Positions 17,701 to 24,773 of a DNA stretch of 64,000 bases are shown in pieces. The position numbers and the translations under genes are program-made. The stretch is from Mesorhizobium loti CJ3sym (GTDB lineage: Bacteria > Pseudomonadota > Alphaproteobacteria > Rhizobiales > Rhizobiaceae), in assembly GCF_000472785.1 (NCBI RefSeq), contig NZ_AXAL01000002.1:1-64000 (forward strand). The letters run 5' to 3'. Below the pieces are notes generated by a model. It did no database searches and had not been told where the DNA came from. It was given only the letters and a program-made list of their open reading frames with translations. How positions within the stretch are numbered: the stretch's first letter is position 1; every line of letters begins with the position of its first letter.

Positions 17701-20573
17701 AGGCCGATCCCGTTGCCGAGCGTGACGCCGGCGCTGAGCCCAAGCGCGGCGCCGCCGGCCAGGGAGACGGCGTTGGCGGCGAGACCAAGCGCCGTGTTGC
17801 TGCCGGCAATCAGCGTGCCGCCACCAATGGTGATGCCGCCGGCAAAACTGTTGCTGCCGGTCAGCGTCAGCGTGCCCGCGCCGGTCTTGTCGAGCGAGAT
17901 GTTGCCGGTGATGGAGCCGCCGAAATTACCGGCACCAATGCCCAGGGTAGCCGCAGCGCCCAAATTACCGATGGTGCCGCCGGCAAGGCCGGTGAGGGTG
18001 CCGACTGTCGCGCCGAAGCCGTTGAGGTCGACGGCGCCGGCCGCGCCGACATTGAGCGTTGCATTGCCGAGCGCGGCGCCGATCGCGGCGTCACCCAATT
18101 GCAGCGTGCCGAAATTGGCCGACAGCGTCGCGCCCGCGCCGATCGTCGTGCCGCCGCCGAGCAGCGCCACGGTGCCGTTGTTTATGGCGGTGCCGATGCC
18201 GAGCGTCGCGCCGGCGCCGAGATTGATGCCGCCGCCGAGCGTGGCGGTAAGACCGGTGCCCGCCGACAGCGTGCCGCCAAGGCCCGCGCCAAGATTGAGC
18301 TGGTTGCTGAAGGTGCCGTTGGCGCCCAGCGTCAGCTCGGTGCCGCCGCCGAGCGTGACCTGGCCGATGCCGCCGACGCCGCTGCCCAGCGCGTTGACGT
18401 TGGTCGCCAGCACCGAGCCGGCGCCGATGGTCAGCCCACCGGTGAAGCCGGTGTTGATGCCGCCGAGCGTGAGTTGCCCAGCACCTGTCTTGGTCAGGCC
18501 GGCGGTGCCGGTGATGTTGCCGTTGAGGGTGCCGATGCCGCCGGAGACATCGAGCGAGGCAGCGCCGGTGATGTCGAGATCGTTGGTCAGCGTCGTACCG
18601 GCGCCGATGCCGAAAGACGAGCCGGCGCCAAGGCTTATGCCACCAAGCCCCAGCGCCAGATTGTTGGCCACCACCAGCGAGCCGCCGCCGCTGATCGACA
18701 CGCCGCCGGTGAATGTGTTGACGCCCGACAGCGTCAGCGTGCCGGCGCCGATCTTGTTCAGCCCGAGATTGCCGGAGATCACGCCGGCGAAATTTCCGGC
18801 GTCGATGTTGAGGGTGGCAGCCCCTCCCGTATTGGTGAGGCTGCCGCCGATGGCGCCGGTCAGATTGCCGATCGTGGCGCCGAAGCCATTGATGTCGACG
18901 GTGCCGGCCGCACCGATGTTGAGCGTCGCGCCGGCCAGCTGTGCGCCGATCAAGGCATCGCCAAACTTCACCGAGCCGAAGTCGGCGGACAAGGTTGCCC
19001 CAGCGCCGATGGTCGAGGTGCCGGCCAGCGTCAGGCTGCCCAGCGAAGCCGCCGTGCCCAGGCCGAGCGTGGCGCCGGCGCCAATGTTCAAACCGCCGCC
19101 CAGCGTCACGTTGAGGCCGGTGCCGGCCGACAGCGTGCCGCCGAGCCCGGCGCCGAGATTGAGCGCGTTGTTGAAGGTGCCTGCCGCACCGAGCGTGAGG
19201 GCGGCGCCACCGCCGAGCGTCACCTGGCCGATGCCGCCGGCGCCGCTGCCCAGCGCGTCGACATTGGTTGCCAGCACCGAGCCGGTGGCGATGGTGAGCC
19301 CGCCGGTGAGGCCGGTGTTGACGCCGCCCAGCGTCAGCTGTCCGGCGCCCGTCTTGGTCAGGCCGATCGTGCCGCTTATCGCGCCGTTCAATGTTCCGGT
19401 GCCGAGCCCGACATCGAGCGTGGCGCTGCCGGTGCCGGTCAGGCTGACGGCGTTGCCGAGCGTGACACCGGCGCCGAGGCCGAGCGTGGCGCCGCCGGAG
19501 AGGCTGGCAACGCCAGTGCCAAGCGCCGTGTTGGAGCCAGCGACCAGCGTTCCAGCGCCGATGCTGACGCCGCCGGTGAAAGTGTTGGCGCCGGTGAGTG
19601 TCAAGGACCCGGTGCCGGTCTTGATCAGCGAACCGCCGGTGCCACCAATGGTGCCGCTGAAAGTCGTGTTGCCGCCGATGCCGCCAAGCGTCAGCGCCTT
19701 GGCGCCGAGATCGACCGAGCCCGTGCCGGACAGCGAGCCGATGCTCATTCCGCCCGATGTCAGGCCGGAAAGGCCGAGGCTGCCGCCGGTAAGGGTGATG
19801 GCGGCGTTGCCGCCGGTGCTGGTTCCCGTGAAGTTCGCAGCACCCCCCAGAGCGACGGAAATGGCGGCGTTGCCGCCAGTGCTGGTCCCCGTGAAATTCG
19901 CGACGCCGCCGAGATTGACTGCAATGGCGGCGTTGTCCGCGCTGCTCGATCCGTTGAAATTGAGGGTGCTGCCAGCCCCGCCAACGGCGATCTGCGCGGC
20001 TCCGGCGAGACTGTTGCCGGCGAAGTTGATGTCACCGCCGGCCGTGGCGGTGATGACTGAGGTGGCAGCCGTGCTGGTGCCGGCGAAATTGACGGTACCG
20101 TTGGCGGTGGCATTGATCAGGGCATTGCCGGCGCTGGTGCCGGTGCCGTTGAAGGTCAACGCCCCGCTACCGCCCAGCGTGCCGCCCACGGCGAAGGTCG
20201 GCGTTGTCAGCGTGGAATTGTTCTGGATGCCGGCGCCGCCCAACGTCAGGGAACTGGCCAGGCCCAAACCACCGACACTAAAAGTATAGGGCACCGCCCC
20301 TGCGGTCAACGATATGGCCCCGACGGAGCTGGCCCCAGGTCCGAACCCAACGGCGGGTACCCCAACTGTGTCGAATGTTGCGGTGTCCGCGGCGGTGGGA
20401 ATGCCGGCCGTCCAGCTCAAGGGATTGTTCCAGCTGCCGAGACCTGCGCCCGTCCAAGTCGAATCGGCTGCCAATGCCGGCCCTGCGGCTGATGCGATGG
20501 CTATTGCGAGACTTGAGACACCCAGGAGAAGAGCAACCCGATTGGAATGGCACGAACGAATCCGCCAAGGCAT
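11769..20573 (-). CDS. Giant repeat-rich type V autotransporter
   Basis: 2,934 residues in one uninterrupted frame. Residues 1-35 form a signal peptide ending ALA. The passenger (about 36-2580) is a Gly/Ala/Thr-rich beta-helix built from passenger-strand repeats of the form TLALNGANTFAGG. The same motif (LxLxG-N-F-GG) occurs about 19 times by eye, several in near-identical units of 89 or 91 residues. The linker with IHPSVTSALIDETRFMRKTM leads to a C-terminal 12-strand barrel (about 2660-2934) starting FSVWSQAIGSWGKF and ending in the terminal Phe of LSVKF. It should be exported by Sec, inserted by Bam and displayed as a long fibre for adhesion or aggregation. No protease triad or cleavage site was seen. 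Confidence 0.93.
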   Translation of the reverse strand: MPWRIRSCHSNRVALLLGVSSLAIAIASAAGPALAADSTWTGAGLGSWNNPLSWTAGIPTAADTATFDTVGVPAVGFGPGASSVGAISLTAGAVPYTFSVGGLGLASSLTLGGAGIQNNSTLTTPTFAVGGTLGGSGALTFNGTGTSAGNALINATANGTVNFAGTSTAATSVITATAGGDINFAGNSLAGAAQIAVGGAGSTLNFNGSSSADNAAIAVNLGGVANFTGTSTGGNAAISVALGGAANFTGTSTGGNAAITLTGGSLGLSGLTSGGMSIGSLSGTGSVDLGAKALTLGGIGGNTTFSGTIGGTGGSLIKTGTGSLTLTGANTFTGGVSIGAGTLVAGSNTALGTGVASLSGGATLGLGAGVTLGNAVSLTGTGSATLDVGLGTGTLNGAISGTIGLTKTGAGQLTLGGVNTGLTGGLTIATGSVLATNVDALGSGAGGIGQVTLGGGAALTLGAAGTFNNALNLGAGLGGTLSAGTGLNVTLGGGLNIGAGATLGLGTAASLGSLTLAGTSTIGAGATLSADFGSVKFGDALIGAQLAGATLNIGAAGTVDINGFGATIGNLTGAIGGSLTNTGGAATLNIDAGNFAGVISGNLGLNKIGAGTLTLSGVNTFTGGVSISGGGSLVVANNLALGLGGISLGAGSSFGIGAGTTLTNDLDITGAASLDVSGGIGTLNGNITGTAGLTKTGAGQLTLGGINTGFTGGLTIGAGSVLATNVNALGSGVGGIGQVTLGGGTELTLGANGTFSNQLNLGAGLGGTLSAGTGLTATLGGGINLGAGATLGIGTAINNGTVALLGGGTTIGAGATLSANFGTLQLGDAAIGAALGNATLNVGAAGAVDLNGFGATVGTLTGLAGGTIGNLGAAATLGIGAGNFGGSITGNISLDKTGAGTLTLTGSNSFAGGITIGGGTLIAGSNTALGLAANAVSLAGGAALGLSAGVTLGNGIGLTGSGNASLDVAAGIGTLNGVISGANGLIKTGTGTLALNGANTFAGGLTIGAGTVIAGNNLALGSSAASLAGGATLGLGAGITLGNDIGLTGTGAATLDVALGTGTLNGIISGGAANGLIKTGLGTLALNGANTFAGGLTIGAGTVIAGNNLALGSGAASLAGGATLGLGAGITLGNNIGLTGAGNASLDVSAGIGTLTGIISGANGLIKTGTGTLALNGANTFSGGLTIGAGTVIAGNNLALGSGAASLAGGATLGLGAGITLGNNISLTGAGNASLDVSLGVGTLTGIISGGAANGLIKTGLGTLALNGANTFAGGLTIGAGTVIAGNNLALGTGAASLAGGATLGLGAGISLGNNIGLTGAGNASLDVSAGIGTLNGIISGANGLIKTGAGTLALNGANTFAGGLTIGAGTVIAGNNLALGSGAASLAGGATLGLGAGITLSNDIGLTGAGNATLDVSLGVGTLTGAISGGNALIKTGAGQLTLGGNNIGLTGGLTIGAGSVLATNLNALGSGPGGIGQVTLGAGTELTLGATGTFNNTLNLGAGLGGTLSAGAGLIATLGGGLNLGAGATLAIGTATNNGIVGIAGAGTIGAGATLSANFGTLQLGDAAIGATLANATLNVAATGAVDLNGFGATIGNLTGVAGGTIGNAGAAATLGIAAGNFGGTITGNISLDKTGAGTLTLTGNNSFTGAVTIGGGTLVAGSNTALGLAANPVSLAGGATLGLGAGVTLGNNIGLTGAGGASLDVALGTGTLTGIISGGGAGNGLIKTGTGTLVLNGANTFAGGIDIGAGTVIAGNDTALGTGAASLAGGATLGLGAGITLGNAIGLTGTGDATLDVALGTGTLTGVISGGAANGLIKTGAGTLALNGANTFAGGIDINAGTVIVGNNTALGTGAASLAGGATLGLGAGITLGNNIGLTGAGNASLDVALGTGTLTGVISGGAANGLIKTGAGTLALTGANTFAGGLDITAGTVLAGNNLALGSTAATLSGGAALGLGAGITLGNNIGLTGAGDASLDVALGTGTLTGVISGGAANGLIKTGAGTLTLDGANTFAGGLTISAGTVIAGNNTALGSGAATLAGGTTLGLGAGIALANNIALTGDASLDVTLGTGTLAGIISGAAGDSLTKTGTGTLVLNGANTFAGGLIIGAGTVIAGNNLALGSGDASLAGGATLGLGAGITLANNIALTGSGDASLDVAAGTGTLGGIISGGAANGLVKTGAGTLALNGANTFGGGLDITAGTVIAGNTGALGTGDATLGAGTQLILGANGTFNNGLDLAAGTAATLSAQAGIDALLTGPLALGAGADLHIGSTGNTGTVALDGTGASVGAGTTLSVDFGTLQLGDAAAGTLTAGTGATLNIGAQGTLDLNGFGATATNLTGSAGATITNDGGAAAVLSAGAGSFAGTIEDGTGGLGLDKIGTGLLTLSGTSTYTGPTNVLDGTLNITGSIAGSSVVVDTGGTLAGTGTVGGITAGAGATVAPGSATGGNPVGTLNVAGNVAFGPNSTLAVDVGAGGTSDLIAATGTTTLTGGTVNVGGMMIAGTTYTIITSGAGVGGTFTTVAAAGGSAFLTPTLIYQPDAVEVEVNRNGTSIGDVGQTPNQQSVGNAVETLDPSNPIVTAILNGSEAQAQAALDQLSGEIHPSVTSALIDETRFMRKTMADRIISGLAVEASDPGSYVDLKDPLMTRSAATPERERFSVWSQAIGSWGKFSGDGNAAELTHSLGGLLIGVDGPVGDNWLVGAAAGYSHSSFDVDARQSSGSSNNYHIMAYAGTQLDHIGLRFGVGHDWYQVKTDRTVAFPGFADRLSADYDASATYLFGEMGYAMTASGIDFEPFVNAAYVHLNADGFTETGGPAALTSDGITRDVPYTTLGLRAATDITAGDSLLRVHGLVGWQHAYSDVVPTETFTFTGSDAFAVSGVPIARDALVLEAGANWRLTEKTSLDLTYSGQLGSGTQEHTLKGTLSVKF
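13960..17660. repeat. Long tandem repeats inside the autotransporter gene (267/273 bp)
   Basis: Near-identical units start at the landmark AGGTTGTTGCCGG or its variants at 16441, 16708, 16981, 17248 and 17521, giving alternating steps of 267, 273, 267 and 273 bases. Similar but more divergent units continue on both sides. The 6-base difference is SGAN versus SGGAAN between units, so pairs of units (540 bases) form a higher-order repeat. A separate block (FGTLQLGDAAIGA followed by DLNGFGAT) recurs about four times. Confidence 0.85.
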
Positions 20574-21073
20574 GCGTTGCCCCTTCCTGTTGCAGGATCA
20601 ACGCATGATTACTCTTACCATCTTTACCTGTATTGAAAAAATAACATGTGGATAAATGAGCTACAAGCATAATTATCTCTGATATGTACTTTAGGGCTTT
20701 TGCATATTCTTAATCCTTGATTCTAAAAGAGTGTACATATGTGTTTTCGAACCTCATCTTACGCTAATTTAGCTTAAGCCTTTCCCAGAATATCGATTTT
20801 TTATACTTTATGAACGTAAACTATATAAAGTAGCGTAATCGGCAAAAGCGTTGTCAGGGCGCGTCAACGGCGAATCAGTGCCATTCGCGGTACTGATTCG
20901 GAGTCGCGCCATCAATGCTTGTTGAACCATCCCAGATATGCGGTCGCGGGATGCCGCTCGGCGACCGCGATAAGCTGAGCTCCATCGCCACCGACTTGTC
21001 AGCAGTGTGTTGCTTTAACCTTTGCCACGGCGCTTGAGGCAGATAGATTCAGCCAACTGTCGAAGGAGGGATC
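20574..21073. other. AT-rich 500-base intergenic region upstream of the autotransporter
   Basis: No credible gene is seen. About 20585-20845 is strikingly AT-rich for this genome and contains many TATA-like stretches such as TATACTTTATGAACG. It is the promoter region of the autotransporter and probably also serves the gene at 21074. Such AT-rich tracts are typical binding ground for nucleoid silencers such as the rhizobial MucR/Ros type, which is inference. The right third returns to normal GC. Confidence 0.6.
20871..20900. promoter_or_regulatory. Inverted repeat CGAATCAGT / ACTGATTCG
   Basis: Perfect 9-base arms surround a 12-base loop (20880-20891), between the AT-rich autotransporter promoter and the BKACE gene. 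It could be an operator or a hairpin; nothing in the sequence decides. Confidence 0.4.
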
Positions 21074-21793
21074 ATGATAGTCCAGGCCTGCATCAACGGC
21101 GCGCGTCAGCGCGATTTCCATCCAAGGCTGCCGCTCACGGCCCAGGCAATGGCCAGCGATGCGGCCGCCTGCGTGGCGGCTGGTGCGGCCGAACTGCACA
21201 TGCATCCGCGCGGCGCGGACGGACGCGAAAGCCTGGCTGCTGTCGACGGAACCGTGCTTGCCGTGCGCCAGGCCTGCCCGGGCACGTTCGTCGGTGTCTC
21301 GACCGGCGCCTGGATCGAGAACAATGTCGCGCGGACCCGTGCGGCGATCTCCGGTTGGCGCGAGCTGCCCGACTATGCCTCGGTCAATCTGTCGGAGGCC
21401 GACGCGCCCGCCGTGATGGCGCTGCTGCGCCACCGTGGCGTCGGCATCGAGGCCGGGCTTGCCACGATCGCCGACGCCGAGCACTTCGTGGCGCTTGCCG
21501 ACCACGACCGGGTGCTGCGCATCCTGATCGAAATCGACATCCAGGATTTGTCCGCCGCGTTGGACGAGGCGCACGGCATCGAAGCTGTCCTCGAACGTGC
21601 CGGAGTGCGGCGGCCGATCCTTCTGCATGGCGTCGACGCCACCGTCTGGCCGTTCGTGGAGCTTGCCTACGACAAGCGCTGGTCGACGCGCGTCGGGCTG
21701 GAAGACGGCAAGACGCTGGCTGATGGAACAGTGGCGAAGGACAATGCGGCAATCGTCGCGGCGGCCGTCGCTATCTTCCGGTCGGCCGGCTGA
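21074..21793 (+). CDS. BKACE family beta-keto acid cleavage enzyme (DUF849)
   Basis: 239 residues, a TIM-barrel of the 3-keto-5-aminohexanoate cleavage enzyme family. The metal-binding pair is in ELHMHPRG, with downstream barrel strands GVSTGAWI, ASVNLSEADA, GIEAGLATI and PILLHGVDATVWP. It is shorter than the usual 270-310 residues, lacking some of the typical N-terminal and loop segments. The family condenses a beta-keto acid with acetyl-CoA to give acetoacetate and a new CoA ester; the substrate is not readable here. GAAGGAGGG before the ATG is a very strong ribosome site. It is convergent with the CoA ligase gene (4-base gap). Confidence 0.85.
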   Translation: MIVQACINGARQRDFHPRLPLTAQAMASDAAACVAAGAAELHMHPRGADGRESLAAVDGTVLAVRQACPGTFVGVSTGAWIENNVARTRAAISGWRELPDYASVNLSEADAPAVMALLRHRGVGIEAGLATIADAEHFVALADHDRVLRILIEIDIQDLSAALDEAHGIEAVLERAGVRRPILLHGVDATVWPFVELAYDKRWSTRVGLEDGKTLADGTVAKDNAAIVAAAVAIFRSAG

Positions 21794-21797
21794 ACGC

Positions 21798-23312
21798 TCA
21801 GTCCTGCCCGCCGGCTGGTTCTGTCCATGTGCGAAGGATGTGTTTCTGGATCTTGCCGGAGGCGGTGCGCGGCAATGTGTCGATGAGCAGAAACTCCTTC
21901 GGCACCTTGTAGCGGGCGATGCGGGCGCAGCAATGGTTTGCCAGATCGGCCGGATCGACAACGCAACCGGGTTTCACCACGACGAAGGCGCGCCCGACTT
22001 CGCCCCAGCGCTCGTCGGCAATGCCGATCACGGCTGCCTCGGTGATGTCGGGATGATCGAGCAGCGCTGTCTCGATTTCGGCCGGATAGACATTCTCGCC
22101 GCCGGAGATGAACATGTCCTTGCGGCGGTCGACGAGGGTAACGAAGCCTTCGTCGTCCTGCCGTGCGATATCGCCAGTGCGGAACCAGCCATCGGCGGTG
22201 AAGGCACGCTCCGTCTCTTCCGGCCGGTTCCAGTAGCCTGATGTGACCGAGGGACCGGACAGCCATATCTCGCCTGGCACGCCGGCCGCGACGTCGTGGC
22301 CGTCCTCATCGACAATGCGCAGACCGATCATCGGTGCCGGCAGGCCGGCCGAGCCGGCCTTGCCCGCGATCCGGTCGGCCTCGACCGGCATGCCAAGCAC
22401 GGTGCCGGCCTCCGTCATGCCGAAGCCATCGACCATGCGGACGCCCTGCGCGAGCCACCAGTTGATATCGGCGGCCGGATTTGGCGCGCCACCGGTGAAG
22501 ATGGCGGTGAGCGAGCTCCAGCGTCCCGGCGCAAAATCCGGGTGGTCGCGCAGCATCCTGGCCATCTGCGGCACGCAGAAATAGTGGGTGACGCCGAGCG
22601 CAGGATCGGCGAGGCGGCGATTGGTGGCGCCGGCGTCAAAGCCGGGTGAGATCAGCACCGTGCCGCCCTGCAGCAGCGGCGGACGCAGATTGGTGATGAG
22701 GCCGATGACATGGAACATCGGCGCGTCGCAAAGGAAAATGCTGGCATTGCCGACGCGCCCCAGAACGCCGAAATTGACCGCGGTGGCGAAGGCATTGCGC
22801 TCGGTGACGATGACGCCTTTCGGCCGGCCCGAAGTGCCAGACGTGTAGAGGATGATCGACGGCGCATCGCCGGCGGGCAGGGGACGACGCGGTGCCGGTG
22901 CCTGCGCCTCAACCGCTTTCGCCAAGGTGGCGACTTCGACAGGGATACAGCGCTTGGTCAGCGCCAGGTCGATGGCGGCGTCATGCAGCAGCAGCACCGG
23001 GTCGCAGTCCTCCAGGATCGCCTGCTGTTCGGCGGCGGCGAGCCGCCAGTTGAGCGGCACGAAGATGGCGCCGAGCCGCATGGCGGCCTGCTGCAGGATC
23101 AAGAGATCGACGCTGTTGCGGGCAAGCGTGGCGATCCGTTGCCGGGGCTTGACGCCGTAGCCGGTTTCGAGAGCGCCCACGGCGCGCAGGATGGCCTCGT
23201 CGAAGGCGCGATAGGTCCAGCGCCGGCCGGATGCCAGGTCGACACAGGCGAGGCGATCCGGCTGCGCGCCGGCATGCAGGGCCACGGGGTCAGGTGTTGT
23301 CCAGTCCGGCAT
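21798..23312 (-). CDS. Acyl-CoA synthetase, probably feruloyl/coumaroyl-CoA ligase
   Basis: 504 residues of the AMP-forming ligase family. The phosphate loop is YTSGTSGRPKGV, the adenylate motif GFGMTEAG, the hinge GWFRTGDIAR, and the C-terminal catalytic Lys is in TASGKIQK. It would activate an aromatic acid as a CoA thioester in the cytoplasm. Its pairing with a hydroxycinnamoyl-CoA hydratase/lyase suggests ferulate, p-coumarate or caffeate as substrate. A GTG at 23351 overlaps the upstream stop (GTGA), but GGGAGGAG lies correctly before the ATG at 23312, which is preferred. Confidence 0.85.
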   Translation of the reverse strand: MPDWTTPDPVALHAGAQPDRLACVDLASGRRWTYRAFDEAILRAVGALETGYGVKPRQRIATLARNSVDLLILQQAAMRLGAIFVPLNWRLAAAEQQAILEDCDPVLLLHDAAIDLALTKRCIPVEVATLAKAVEAQAPAPRRPLPAGDAPSIILYTSGTSGRPKGVIVTERNAFATAVNFGVLGRVGNASIFLCDAPMFHVIGLITNLRPPLLQGGTVLISPGFDAGATNRRLADPALGVTHYFCVPQMARMLRDHPDFAPGRWSSLTAIFTGGAPNPAADINWWLAQGVRMVDGFGMTEAGTVLGMPVEADRIAGKAGSAGLPAPMIGLRIVDEDGHDVAAGVPGEIWLSGPSVTSGYWNRPEETERAFTADGWFRTGDIARQDDEGFVTLVDRRKDMFISGGENVYPAEIETALLDHPDITEAAVIGIADERWGEVGRAFVVVKPGCVVDPADLANHCCARIARYKVPKEFLLIDTLPRTASGKIQKHILRTWTEPAGGQD

Positions 23313-23347
23313 TCGCATCTCCTCCCAGATTGCGTCGGTGGCTCGCG

Positions 23348-24163
23348 TCACCTTGCCTTGTCGTAAGCGCCGAGACCGGGCTTGTAGCTCTTTTCGTCGA
23401 TGAACTGGCGGATGCCTTCCTTGCGGCCCGAATTGTCGTGGAAGTTCGCCGCCTCCTGCGCCCGCACCAGATAGTCCTCGGCATTGTCGTAGGTCATCTC
23501 GGCGACGCGCCGGATGGCGTCCTTCGTGGCTTTCAGCGCAATCGGGTTCTTCTTCAAAAGGATGTTGGCGACCTCGGTGACGCGCGCCTTCAACTCCGCC
23601 AGCGGCAGGCTTTCATTGACCAGTTTCCAGGCGGCGGCCTTCCTGCCGTCGATGAGTTCGCCGGTCAGCGCGTGGTACATGGCGTCGCGCATCGACAGGA
23701 GGTCGACCACCACCTTGGTGGCGCCGCCGCCGGGCAGGATGCCCCAGTTGATTTCGGACAAAGCGAACTGTGCCTCGTCGGCGGCGAAGGCGAGGTCGCA
23801 AGCGAAGAGCGGACCATAACCGCCGCCAAAGCACCAGCCATTGACCATGGCGATGGTCGGCTTGCCGTACCAGCGCAGGCGCCGCCACCAGCCATAGGCC
23901 TCCGACTGCGCCTTGCGGATGGCGCCGAGCCCCTTGGCTTCGGTCTCACGAAAATACTCCTTGAGGTCCATGCCCGCCGACCAGGCGCTGCCTTCGCCCG
24001 ACAGCACCAGCACGCCGACATCGTCGCGGAACTCGAGCTCGTCGAGAACCTCCATCATGCGCCGGTTGAGCGCCGGGTTCATGCAATTGCGCTTGTCGGG
24101 CCGGTTGAAGCGCACCCAGGCGATGCCGTTCTCGACATCGAAGGCAACGGTTTCTTCGGTCAT
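23348..24163 (-). CDS. p-Hydroxycinnamoyl-CoA hydratase/lyase
   Basis: 271 residues of the crotonase fold, matching hydroxycinnamoyl-CoA hydratase/lyase closely. AGMDLKEYFRE forms part of the oxyanion and substrate region, NGWCFGGGYGPLFACDLA the CoA-binding loop, LSEINWGILPGGG holds the catalytic Glu, and the chain ends IRQFIDEKSYKPGLGAYD. It hydrates and then cleaves feruloyl-CoA (or coumaroyl-CoA) to vanillin (or 4-hydroxybenzaldehyde) plus acetyl-CoA. It is the first gene of a two-gene operon with the CoA ligase. No aldehyde dehydrogenase gene follows, so later steps must be encoded elsewhere. Confidence 0.88.
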   Translation of the reverse strand: MTEETVAFDVENGIAWVRFNRPDKRNCMNPALNRRMMEVLDELEFRDDVGVLVLSGEGSAWSAGMDLKEYFRETEAKGLGAIRKAQSEAYGWWRRLRWYGKPTIAMVNGWCFGGGYGPLFACDLAFAADEAQFALSEINWGILPGGGATKVVVDLLSMRDAMYHALTGELIDGRKAAAWKLVNESLPLAELKARVTEVANILLKKNPIALKATKDAIRRVAEMTYDNAEDYLVRAQEAANFHDNSGRKEGIRQFIDEKSYKPGLGAYDKAR

Positions 24164-24201
24164 GGTCGGCGTCCTCCCGTTTCGTATTGGTGTTGGTGGA
24201 A

Positions 24202-24243
24202 ATTGCTATGTTTAATAGCTATCATGATTGCTATGTTGCATAG
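24202..24243. promoter_or_regulatory. MarR operator candidates between hydratase/lyase and marR
   Basis: ATTGCTATGTT occurs twice, at 24202-24212 and 24227-24237, 25 bases apart. Each copy opens a palindrome: GCTAT-GTTTA-ATAGC (24205-24219) and CTATG-TTG-CATAG (24231-24243). They lie 39-81 bases upstream of the hydratase/lyase start and 47-88 bases before marR, well placed to repress both divergent promoters until a hydroxycinnamoyl-CoA ligand binds. Confidence 0.65.
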
Positions 24244-24289
24244 TCTTTTTCGCTTGACAAGAGGGGTGATCGCGGCGATCGGTTGCAAC

Positions 24290-24763
24290 ATGGATGATAC
24301 AAAGGTTCACGCCAGTACTGCCGCGCCAGGCGCGATGACTGAGGACGCGCTCGACGCGCAGATCGGCTACAATCTGAGGCGCGCCTCAGCCTTTGCCTTG
24401 AATGATTTCGCGGTCGAGCTGGCGGATGCGCCGCTGCGCCCGGTGACCTACGGCATGCTGGCGCTGATCGACGAGAGGCCCGGCATTCGCGCCGCCGAAC
24501 TCTGCCGCCTGCTCGGCATGAAGAGCGCCAACATGGCGCCGCTCTTGGCCGAACTCGAGGAGCGCGGGCTTGTCGAGCGCGACGACCATGCCGAGGACAA
24601 GCGTGTGCGGGTGCTGACGCTGACGCAGGCAGCCAGACAGGCCATGCCGACATGGCGCCAACACGTCCGCCGGCACGAGGACCGGTTCCTGCACCGGCTG
24701 ACGAAAAAGGAGAGGGCAACGTTGCTGCGCATGCTGCGCCTGATCTGGACGGACGAAGACTGA
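24290..24763 (+). CDS. MarR-family regulator of the hydroxycinnamate operon
   Basis: 157 residues. The winged helix-turn-helix appears as GIRAAELCRLLGMKSANMAP, then LEERGLVERDDHAEDKRVRV, which contains the DxR wing motif. It is divergent from the hydratase/lyase gene with tandem palindromes between, so it is probably a FerR/CouR-like repressor responding to the CoA thioester (inference from context). The start may be ATG 24290 or ATG 24335; neither has a strong ribosome site. Confidence 0.85.
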   Translation: MDDTKVHASTAAPGAMTEDALDAQIGYNLRRASAFALNDFAVELADAPLRPVTYGMLALIDERPGIRAAELCRLLGMKSANMAPLLAELEERGLVERDDHAEDKRVRVLTLTQAARQAMPTWRQHVRRHEDRFLHRLTKKERATLLRMLRLIWTDED

Positions 24764-24773
24764 GGGCCGGCGG

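Noticed and set aside
13384..20289. 2,301-codon plus-strand open frame, and further long plus-strand frames at 16251-20060 and 11685-14717
   Set aside because: They mirror the repeat-rich autotransporter on the other strand; the products are low-complexity, have no domain, and lack any ribosome site or conserved start.
20881..20990. Minus-strand tail reading like the end of a regulator (GATPNQYREWH then stop)
   Set aside because: Only about 26 codons match an open frame, no helix-turn-helix is seen upstream, and the region contains an inverted repeat that explains part of the sequence.
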